This document shows, in pieces, positions 34,172-41,065 of a DNA stretch of 64,000 bases (positions within the stretch are counted from its first letter, which is position 1; every line of letters begins with the position of its first letter). A program made the position numbers and the translations under genes. This DNA is from GCA-2683135 sp964507445 (lineage in GTDB: Bacteria; Planctomycetota; GCA-002687715): assembly GCA_964507445.1 (NCBI GenBank), contig CAZDQF010000007.1, positions 124,001 through 188,000 of the forward strand, read 5' to 3'. The notes below the pieces were generated by a model that worked only from the letters and a program-made list of their open reading frames with translations, searched no databases and was not told the DNA's origin.

Positions 34172-35497
34172 TCAACTCGGGATGCGTTCCTGCAGCCAGG
34201 TCTTCACCTGCGCCAGGGCGATGCGATCCTGCGAGAGCGAATCGCGATCGCGCACGGTCACCGTGTCGTCTTCCTTGGTGTCGAAGTCCACGGTGATGCA
34301 GAACGGGGTGCCGCACTCGTCCTGGCGGCGGTATCGACGGCCGATGGCCCCCTTCTCGTCGTAGTACACGTTGAACGTGTCCTTCAGCTCCTCCTCGAGC
34401 TTGTGGGCGATGTCGGGGAGCCCCTGCTTCTTGATCAGGGGGAAGATCCCCGCCTTGATGGGCGCCAGGGCCGGGTGCAGGCGCATGACCGTGCGGGTCT
34501 CGCCCTCCACGTCGTCCTCCACGAGGGCTTCGCAGAGGAACGTGAGGACGGCGCGGTCGACCCCGAGGGCCGGCTCGATGACGTAGGGGATGTACTTCTC
34601 GCGGCTCTGGTCGTCGAAGTACCGCAGGTCCTTGCCCGTGGCCTCCGCGTGCCGCGACAGGTCGAAGTCGGTCCGGTTGGCCACGCCCTCCAGCTCCTTC
34701 CAGCCGAAGGGGAACAGGTACTCCACGTCGGCGCAGGCCTTGGAGTAGTGGGCCAGCTCGTCCTCCCCGTGGTCGCGGAGCCGCAGGTTCTCGGTGGAGA
34801 CGCCCAGGTCGATGAACCACTTGTAGCGGGCGTCGCGCCAGTAGGTGTACCACTCGTCCGCCTCCGCCGGTGGGACGAAGAACTCCATCTCCATCTGCTC
34901 GAACTCACGGGAACGGAAGATGAAGTTCTCCGTGACGATCTCGTTGCGGAAGCTCTTCCCTTGCTGCGCGATGCCGAACGGGGGCTTCATGCGGGAGGTG
35001 TCCACCACGTTCTTGAAGTTGACGAAGATGCCCTGGGCGGTCTCAGGTCGCAGGTAGACGGTGGCGGAGTCGTCCTGCACCGGGCCCATGAACGTCTTGA
35101 ACATGAGGTTGAACTGGCGTGGTTCCGTCAGCTCACCCTCGCACTCCCCAGGCTTCTTGGAGGGTTTCTTCGGGCACTGCTGGTCCTCCAGGGTGTCCGC
35201 CCGGAAGCGAGCCTTGCACAGCTTGCAGTCCACCAGGGGGTCGTTGAAGCCGGCTACGTGGCCCGACGTCTCCCACACCTTGGGGTGCATCAGGATGGAG
35301 CAGTCGATGCCAACCACATCTGACCGGCTGCGCACCGTAGAACGCCACCACGCGTCCTTGACGTTGCGTTTCAGCTCCACGCCGAGGGGGCCGTAGTCCC
35401 AGCAGGACTTGAGGCCTCCGTAGATCTCACTGGAGGGGAAGATGAAGCCCCGGCGCTTGCACAGGGACACGAGCTGTTCCATCCGGTTGTCGCTCAC
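34172..35497 (-). CDS. glyS: Glycyl-tRNA synthetase, single-chain (dimeric, eukaryote/archaea-like) type
   Basis: This 441-residue class II synthetase charges tRNA-Gly. It is the alpha2-type enzyme rather than the alpha2/beta2 type of proteobacteria. Motif 1 is within the N-terminal region (YGGLKSCWDYGPLGVELK), motif 2 is FRNEIVTENFIFRSREFEQ, and motif 3 is ALGVDRAVLTFL. An insert with cysteines (CKLC and a later C-x-x-x-x pair) may bind zinc. The C-terminal anticodon-binding domain is complete. The GTG start at 35497 has AAGGAG eight bases upstream. A weak -10 candidate (TAGGAT, complement of 35519-35524) precedes it. Confidence 0.96.
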   Translation of the reverse strand: MSDNRMEQLVSLCKRRGFIFPSSEIYGGLKSCWDYGPLGVELKRNVKDAWWRSTVRSRSDVVGIDCSILMHPKVWETSGHVAGFNDPLVDCKLCKARFRADTLEDQQCPKKPSKKPGECEGELTEPRQFNLMFKTFMGPVQDDSATVYLRPETAQGIFVNFKNVVDTSRMKPPFGIAQQGKSFRNEIVTENFIFRSREFEQMEMEFFVPPAEADEWYTYWRDARYKWFIDLGVSTENLRLRDHGEDELAHYSKACADVEYLFPFGWKELEGVANRTDFDLSRHAEATGKDLRYFDDQSREKYIPYVIEPALGVDRAVLTFLCEALVEDDVEGETRTVMRLHPALAPIKAGIFPLIKKQGLPDIAHKLEEELKDTFNVYYDEKGAIGRRYRRQDECGTPFCITVDFDTKEDDTVTVRDRDSLSQDRIALAQVKTWLQERIPS

Positions 35498-35562
35498 GTC
35501 GGATCTCCTTGCGGGATGATCCTACGTGGTCTGCGTTGGAGGAGGAACCGGTGGATCATGCA

Positions 35563-35595
35563 AGAGGCCCGCGACGGGTGACGCCGCGGGCCTCT
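35563..35595 (-). terminator. Hairpin terminator-like structure after the Kelch lipoprotein gene
   Basis: A perfect 11-bp inverted repeat (AGAGGCCCGCG at 35563-35573 with CGCGGGCCTCT at 35585-35595, 11-base loop) lies 24 bases after the stop of the minus-strand lipoprotein gene. The T-tract after it is poor (TTGC), so it may act as a weak terminator or as an mRNA 3' stabiliser. It also separates that gene from glyS. Confidence 0.6.
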
Positions 35596-35619
35596 GGGGG
35601 TCTCGAGCCGGAGTCGAGA

Positions 35620-37683
35620 CTACTGGGCGTTGCCGGTGATGACCAGCGGCGAGCCGATGACGGCGCCCACCGGGATCACCTCGATCTGCACCGGGCTGCC
35701 GGCAACCACGCCGTCAGCCGTGTAGTCCCAGGTGAAGGTGTAGTTACCCGGGCCCACCTGCATGTTCGGATAGTCCGAGACCGTCGAGGACGACGGGGTC
35801 TGGCAGATGATGGTGGCGGGGCAGAAGTCGGAGCCCGGAGGGCTGGCGTAGCGGATGATCACATAGCCGCCGTCCTGGTCCGCGTCGGTGACCGCCACGT
35901 CGACGTTCATGGTGGCGCCGCTGCCGGTGCCGCTGGGCTTGGCGCTCGCCGAGGTCATGGCGCTGGTGATGGCCGGGACCTCGTTGGAGAACGCGAAGAA
36001 GTCGATGGAGTCGAGGAAGCTGCCGGTGCTGCTGCCGTTGCGACCGCCGATGACGAAGACGGCGCCGCCGGCGGAGGCGGTCGTGGTGTGATCACCGCGA
36101 GCGTCGAGCAGGGCGCCGTAGATGGTGGCCGAGGTGAACCCAGCGGTGGTCGATCCATCGATGGTGAAGACCGTGGCGCTGGAGGTGAAGCCCGAGCTGC
36201 TGTCCACACCACCGGTCACCAGGACGTTGTTGTCACCGAGCATGGCCGCGCTGTGCATGGCGCGCGCCTCGGTCATGGTGATGGTGGAGAAGCTGTCGCT
36301 CTCCGGCTTGTAGACCATGGCGTCGTTGTACACCGTCCCGGTGAGCGGGCTGCGGCCGCCGACGACGAGGATCCAGCCGTTGGACATGCGCGTCACCGAG
36401 TGGTCGACGCGGATCATGGTGGTGGCTCCGCCCGCGGCGGTGGACACGGTGTCGTTCACGGGGTCGATGATCTCGCAGGGGAGGGTGCCCGGGTTGTCCG
36501 GGTCCTCGCCGCCCGCGATGAAGATCCGGCCGTCAGACATGAGCGCCGCACCGTGGCCGCAGCGCGCGGTGATGGCCGCAGTCATGGGCGCGAAGCTGTT
36601 GGTGGCCGGGTCGTACTTCTCCACGCTGCCCAGGGCGCCCAGAGGAGCCGTGGTGCTGGAGCAGCCGCCGGCGATGATGACCTCGTTCTTGGGGTGCCAG
36701 GTGGCGCTGTGACCGTACCGAGCGGAGCCCATGGGGCCGCTGGTGGAGGTCACCTGCTCGTTGGGCGAGAAGGAGTAGACGTCGCCGGACGCGTGAGCGG
36801 TGGAGCCGGTCGTGGCGCCGCCGCTGCCGTCCACCTGATCCACACCACCCGTCGTCAGCACCTGGATGGCGCCGTTGCTCGGGTCGATGAAGAAGGAGGA
36901 CGCGTGCAGGCCGCGGCCGACCGGGGTCGTCCCTTCGAAGTCGACGCTGTGAGCGAAGCCGCCAGCCCCGGAGGAGAAGCGGAAGCGATCATCGGAGTCG
37001 AAGGTGTTGGCGCCCGTGGCGTCCGTGTAGCCGCCGGCCACCAGGACGTTCCACGCTCCCGCTGATGCGGAGTCCGTGGCCGTCGCGGTGTGTCCCGCGC
37101 GACCCGAACCCGTGGCTCCCGCCGGGGCGCCAGCGGTCGAGCCGGCGCCGGCGCCCGCCCACGCCCCGGTCCCGCCCGCACTGGGCCGCCCCCGAAAACC
37201 CACGCCCCTCGGCGTGCTGGGCACGCTGGTCAGGCCAGGGCTGTTCGGGGTGATCTGGAACTGGAAGCTGCCCGCGAAGAAGCCGAGGTCGGCGTACGCG
37301 TACCACCAGAAGGTCTGGTTCACCGTCACTTCCCCGCCGCCTTCGGTGGTGGGGAGGGTGATCTGGCCCGGGCTGCTCGGAGCGCTACCGGTGGGGACCA
37401 TGCCCGACGGCAACTGAGTCGCTCCCGCGTAGCTGGCACCCCCCGCTGCAGCGTACTGACGCAGCACGTCGACCACGGAGCCCGGAGGTCCGGTGATCTG
37501 GTAGTCGGCCCTGACGAAGCCGCTCGCCGCGAGCGCGCTCAAGTCAAAGCCGACGAAAGTGGCGCGAACTGTGGGGGCAGGTGCGGGGCCGCCGCCTCCA
37601 TCACCTCCACTACAACTGACGCCGAAGAAGACGAGGCCCAGAGTCAGGGCAAGTGTCAACGTCCTGGTTGCCGGACGGGGCAT
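35620..37683 (-). CDS. Kelch-repeat beta-propeller lipoprotein
   Basis: This 687-residue protein has a lipoprotein signal (LTLGLVFFGVSC), a Gly/Pro-rich spacer, a beta-sandwich-like region (about residues 35-150), a low-complexity stretch rich in Gly, Ala and Ser (about 155-185), then Kelch-type propeller repeats (about 190-560). Repeat units show the pattern of a hydrophobic strand, GG, and a Trp or Tyr (GHSATWHPKNEVIIAGG, RCGHGAALMSDGRIFIAGG, HSAAMLGDNNVLVTGG). A further beta domain of about 120 residues closes it. Kelch propellers bind proteins or carbohydrates; no enzyme signature is seen. GGGAGGAA precedes ATG 37683. A sigma-70-type promoter and an inverted repeat lie upstream. Confidence 0.85.
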   Translation of the reverse strand: MPRPATRTLTLALTLGLVFFGVSCSGGDGGGGPAPAPTVRATFVGFDLSALAASGFVRADYQITGPPGSVVDVLRQYAAAGGASYAGATQLPSGMVPTGSAPSSPGQITLPTTEGGGEVTVNQTFWWYAYADLGFFAGSFQFQITPNSPGLTSVPSTPRGVGFRGRPSAGGTGAWAGAGAGSTAGAPAGATGSGRAGHTATATDSASAGAWNVLVAGGYTDATGANTFDSDDRFRFSSGAGGFAHSVDFEGTTPVGRGLHASSFFIDPSNGAIQVLTTGGVDQVDGSGGATTGSTAHASGDVYSFSPNEQVTSTSGPMGSARYGHSATWHPKNEVIIAGGCSSTTAPLGALGSVEKYDPATNSFAPMTAAITARCGHGAALMSDGRIFIAGGEDPDNPGTLPCEIIDPVNDTVSTAAGGATTMIRVDHSVTRMSNGWILVVGGRSPLTGTVYNDAMVYKPESDSFSTITMTEARAMHSAAMLGDNNVLVTGGVDSSSGFTSSATVFTIDGSTTAGFTSATIYGALLDARGDHTTTASAGGAVFVIGGRNGSSTGSFLDSIDFFAFSNEVPAITSAMTSASAKPSGTGSGATMNVDVAVTDADQDGGYVIIRYASPPGSDFCPATIICQTPSSSTVSDYPNMQVGPGNYTFTWDYTADGVVAGSPVQIEVIPVGAVIGSPLVITGNAQ

Positions 37684-37789
37684 GAGTGATTCCTCCCAAC
37701 CGATCGAAACGCCAGAGCCATTCACGATCGGAGACCCCCGCCTGAGGCGGTGGTCTTCCTATTCCCAAGGCTGGCACGGACAGACCGTA

Positions 37790-37832
37790 ACGCCAGTTCG
37801 CGAGCATTTTTACGCTGCTGTAGGACTGGCGT
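37790..37832. repeat. 8-bp inverted repeat flanking the -10 element (possible operator)
   Basis: ACGCCAGT at 37790-37797 and its exact reverse complement ACTGGCGT at 37825-37832 are 27 bp apart, with centres 35 bp apart. One arm overlaps the minus-strand -35 hexamer and the other lies just downstream of the expected transcript start, an arrangement typical of paired operator half-sites. Confidence 0.45.
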
Positions 37833-37835
37833 CAA
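37807..37835 (-). promoter_or_regulatory. Sigma-70-like promoter of the Kelch lipoprotein gene
   Basis: On the minus strand, TTGACG (complement of 37830-37835) is followed, after exactly 17 bp, by TAAAAA (complement of 37807-37812). A second, perfect TTGACA lies immediately upstream (complement of 37836-37841). The transcript would begin at about 37800, giving a leader of roughly 115 bases before ATG 37683. An inverted repeat overlaps the -35 element. Confidence 0.6.
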
Positions 37836-38012
37836 TGTCAAATCCGAATCCTGCCGGCTCCGTCAAGCCATCGTCTGGCGGAGCCGCTCTCGGCTGCCTC
37901 GTGGAGACCCGGTGGAGTCTCCGGACCAATGCGGGCGCGGGCGCTTGGGGCGGTTGCGATCCTCTCATCGCAAGCGCCGATTCCTTCCGTGTGTCGTGCA
38001 GGGGACACTGCG

Positions 38013-38018
38013 TATGAT
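38013..38018 (+). promoter_or_regulatory. -10 element 6 bp before the O-antigen-ligase-like gene
   Basis: TATGAT (five of six matches to the consensus) lies exactly 6 bp before ATG 38025. A transcript from it would be leaderless for that ATG, or would have a 24-base leader with a GGGGAG site for the in-frame ATG at 38049. No -35 element is evident. Confidence 0.45.
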
Positions 38019-38024
38019 CGTTCC

Positions 38025-40691
38025 ATGGTAGCGGGGAGCTTGAGTGCAATGAAAGAGCAATCGCCTGTCGGTGACGACACAGGCGCCGCTCCCCGGTCCC
38101 CTGCTGAGCCAGAAGTCCAAGCGCGGTCAGGCGTTCGGACTGCGTTGCTGATCCTCGTCGGTGTGTTCCTGGCGGTCGGGTCCTGTCTCTATGATCGTGG
38201 TCTGCACGATGCTTTCCAGCTGCCCAAGCGGGCGACGTTCGTGACGATCGCTCTCGCGATAGCGACCATTGTCTGTGGGTGGCGTGCGCGATTGCAACGG
38301 TCGGTCCTACCAGGCGGCGCGTTGTTATTGGTCACGTTCTTGGGCGTGGCCCTGGTGAGTGCGGCGTGGGCCCTCACACCGGAACGGGCCGTGGCCCCCA
38401 TCCGTGATCTTCTCGCGCTCGTGTCCTGGTGGTTGTTGGGCTGGTCCCTGATCCGACGCCCTCGGGACTTGCAGTGGGTCCTGGTGGGGATCTGTCTGGC
38501 CGCCGTGATCACCGCGCGGCTGGGGACTCTCCAGGCGGCGGGGCAGGACAGCTGGGAGCGGGTCCCGGAGCTTCGGTTCGTGGCCGAGACCCTCGGGTTG
38601 GGATACCCCGAGCATCCACGGCTGTTCGAGCGGCTCCCTCCCGTGTCGGACCCACCGCAGGGTCTGGCGGGCCACGTGAACATGGTCGCGGAGGTGGTGG
38701 TGCTCGGTCTGTTCGCCACCCTCGGCCTCTGTGTAAGCCTCGTTCATGGCTGGCGTCGGCGCGCGGGTGCCGCACGTTGGGTCCCGGGTCTGGGGCTCGC
38801 CGTGCTGGTGGGCGTGTTGCTCATCGACGCGCGGTTCCTTCTGATCTCCGGGAGCCGGGCCGCCTGGTTGGCCACCGCCCTAGGGGTGGGCATGTTCTGT
38901 TGGGGCCTGTTCCCGTCGCTGAAGCGGGCCCGGTTGAGTCGGCGCCGCCTGGTGATCCTCCTCGCGGGTGCGTCCGCGTTGCTGGTGGTGTTCTTCCTGG
39001 TGGCGCCTCACGTGACCGTGCGCGGTCGCGCCGGCGACCGCGAGGTCTCCCTCGCCCGCAGGGTGTCGGAGGCCCTGGATTGGTCCGCCGGGACCGAGCG
39101 TGAGCGCACCCTTCTTTGGGGGAACTCCCTGGCCATGCTGGCGGACCGCCCCGTGCTCGGCGTCGGTCCCGGCAACTGGCCAGTGGCCTACCCGGCCTAC
39201 GCACAGAGCTTCGGCCCCCATCCGACGGATCGCTTCAGCCTCGCTCGCCAACCGGTTCGCGCTCACAACGACCCGTTGCAGCTGGCCGCGGAGACGGGAC
39301 TGGCAGGGCTGCTTGTCATGGGGGCATTCATGGTCCTTGGAGTGCGACGCCTCTGGAGGTGTTCTCGTGGGGACGACATGGCGCTGGTCAGGGCGGCCAC
39401 GTGTTGCGTCGTCGCCGTGCTGGTGCTCTCCTGCTTCGCCTTCCCGTTTCAGCTGTCGGTGACGGGTTCCGTCGCGTTCCTGTTCCTCGGAGCTGGGGCG
39501 GGGATGGGGAGAGGCCGCGGGGCTGGCGTCATGGTGCCGCGTCCCGTCATGGCCTGTGCGGCGGTGGCGTTCGCTGTCGCCTTCGTGACCAGCGCCTTCG
39601 ACATCAACGGTCGCGTGAAGGCCAGCCGCGCGTACTGGTTTGCGCGGCACGATCATCGCGCCGCGTCCCTGCCGGTAGCGGACCGCTCCGCCGTACCACT
39701 CAGCAGCAGACAGTTGTTGCAGCGGGCCCTGGACCGCCTCGACGGCGCCGTCGCGCGAGAGCCGACGAACTACACCTATCACCTGGAGCGGGCTCGTTGC
39801 CTCTGGGATCTGGGCCTCGGAGACGACGCCCTCTCCGCCCTGGAACGGGTGTTGGAGCTGCACCCCAACCTGGTGCAGGCCATGCTCCTCAAGGCGGAAC
39901 TTCACCAGCGATTGGGGCGGCAGGAGGACCTCTCGCAGGCCTATGACCTGCTCTTCGAGCGGGCGGCGTCGATCATGCCTGACGCGCCCGAGGTCCGGTT
40001 CGCCCAGGGGCAGCACCTGATGCTGATGGCGGAGCGCTTCCCGGAGTTCGCCGACCGCTACCGGTCCTGGGCGATCGGTCACTTCCAGTACGCGGGTTCG
40101 CCGGAGGTGCGGGAGTATGCGCCGGAGGCGCGGCTGGCCCTGGCCGGCGCCATGCTGGACCAGGGGGAGGCGGTGCCTGCGGTGGTGGCCGTCCTGCAGC
40201 TGGTGGAGCGGGACGCTTCACGAGATTCGAGCCTGATGGCGAGGTGCGCGCGTGCCTACGGTGACCCTCGCCTGGGGGCTCAGGTCGGTGGCCTGTTCGG
40301 CCCCGGCGGGGTCAAGACCGAGGCCATGTGGAAGCGGGTCCTCAAGATGGCTGGCGGGCGGCATCCGGAGGCCAAGAACGAGGTGCAGCTCGGGCCCTGG
40401 TACCGCTGGAGGTCCGGGAACCGGACCGATCCCCGGCCCGACCTGGAGGCCCCGGCGCGGCAGCTGCGCCTGCACCTGGCGGGTGACCCCGGGGCGGTGC
40501 TGCCCCGCTACCACCTGGCGCTGGTCCTGGAGGACCTGGGTAAACCGGGAGAAGCGCGCGTGGAGTGGGCCAATCTCGTCCGATATGCAAGGCAGGGAGG
40601 ACGGCTCTCGTCATTCTGGCGCAAGAAGATCCTCTTCGAAGCAGCGGAGGCCAGCCGTAGACTGGACCCGGACAGAGGACCCGATAAGTGA
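38025..40691 (+). CDS. O-antigen ligase-like membrane protein with C-terminal TPR region
   Basis: This protein of about 888 residues has around eleven membrane spans in the first 550 residues, with the Wzy/WaaL (Wzy_C) region: SGSRAAWLATALG, VLGVGPGNWPVAYPAYA, and the long periplasmic loop ending in AHNDPLQLAAETGLAGLL. A soluble part with tetratricopeptide-like helices (about 595-720) follows. Proteins of this type ligate or polymerise undecaprenyl-linked glycans; many carry TPRs that bind partner proteins. The start could be ATG 38025 or ATG 38049. It is translationally coupled to a small membrane protein gene that overlaps its stop. Confidence 0.85.
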   Translation: MVAGSLSAMKEQSPVGDDTGAAPRSPAEPEVQARSGVRTALLILVGVFLAVGSCLYDRGLHDAFQLPKRATFVTIALAIATIVCGWRARLQRSVLPGGALLLVTFLGVALVSAAWALTPERAVAPIRDLLALVSWWLLGWSLIRRPRDLQWVLVGICLAAVITARLGTLQAAGQDSWERVPELRFVAETLGLGYPEHPRLFERLPPVSDPPQGLAGHVNMVAEVVVLGLFATLGLCVSLVHGWRRRAGAARWVPGLGLAVLVGVLLIDARFLLISGSRAAWLATALGVGMFCWGLFPSLKRARLSRRRLVILLAGASALLVVFFLVAPHVTVRGRAGDREVSLARRVSEALDWSAGTERERTLLWGNSLAMLADRPVLGVGPGNWPVAYPAYAQSFGPHPTDRFSLARQPVRAHNDPLQLAAETGLAGLLVMGAFMVLGVRRLWRCSRGDDMALVRAATCCVVAVLVLSCFAFPFQLSVTGSVAFLFLGAGAGMGRGRGAGVMVPRPVMACAAVAFAVAFVTSAFDINGRVKASRAYWFARHDHRAASLPVADRSAVPLSSRQLLQRALDRLDGAVAREPTNYTYHLERARCLWDLGLGDDALSALERVLELHPNLVQAMLLKAELHQRLGRQEDLSQAYDLLFERAASIMPDAPEVRFAQGQHLMLMAERFPEFADRYRSWAIGHFQYAGSPEVREYAPEARLALAGAMLDQGEAVPAVVAVLQLVERDASRDSSLMARCARAYGDPRLGAQVGGLFGPGGVKTEAMWKRVLKMAGGRHPEAKNEVQLGPWYRWRSGNRTDPRPDLEAPARQLRLHLAGDPGAVLPRYHLALVLEDLGKPGEARVEWANLVRYARQGGRLSSFWRKKILFEAAEASRRLDPDRGPDK

Positions 40692-41056
40692 CCCTTCATC
40701 GACTCATCATGCTCGCTGGTGCGCTGTTGATGCTCGCGGCCTCGGCCCGGGCGCAGGGCGGCCCGCCTGTGACCACCAACCGGGCGGCGGCAGAGGAGCT
40801 GAAGGGGCTGTCCATCGACGCCGGAGCCCGCAAGGTCGCCCCCGAGCCTCCCGTGCAACCGACCCTGCCGCCGCCCAACACGGACCAGGTGAATCTGGCG
40901 AACGACGTGGCCACGTCGGCGCGTCAGGCCAAGGCCGTCGTCGTCGAGCACACGCCGCAGTCCACGAGCTCGGCGATCCTCTTGGGTGTCGCCATCGGAT
41001 GCGGCGCCGTGGCGGTCCTGGTGATCGGCTGGTTCGTCAACCGCCGCCGGCGCTGA
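40688..41056 (+). CDS. Small exported protein with C-terminal membrane anchor
   Basis: This 122-residue protein has a signal peptide (LIMLAGALLMLAASARAQ), a Pro/Ala-rich extracytoplasmic middle of about 65 residues, then a transmembrane helix (about 95-116) ended by an Arg cluster (NRRRR). The hydrophobic helix plus basic tail resembles a C-terminal sorting or anchoring signal, but no PEP motif precedes it. The GTG start at 40688 overlaps the stop of the ligase-like gene by four bases, so it is likely made together with that protein. I do not recognise a family. Confidence 0.7.
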   Translation: MTLHRLIMLAGALLMLAASARAQGGPPVTTNRAAAEELKGLSIDAGARKVAPEPPVQPTLPPPNTDQVNLANDVATSARQAKAVVVEHTPQSTSSAILLGVAIGCGAVAVLVIGWFVNRRRR

Positions 41057-41065
41057 CCCACGTCA

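Larger units (their letters stand above)
37684..38024. other. Divergent intergenic region with promoters for the Kelch lipoprotein and the O-antigen-ligase-like gene
   Basis: This 341-bp gap between divergent genes has no credible coding frame. It contains the minus-strand promoter at 37807-37835, an 8-bp inverted repeat around it, and a plus-strand -10 at 38013-38018. The stretch at about 37845-38000 shows nothing that I can name. Confidence 0.7.

Noticed and set aside
35509..37065. A 518-residue open frame on the plus strand, rich in Gly, Ala, Arg and Val
   Set aside because: It runs opposite to the Kelch lipoprotein gene, which has a signal peptide, a ribosome-binding site, a promoter and repeats. 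The composition is that of an antisense frame in GC-rich DNA.
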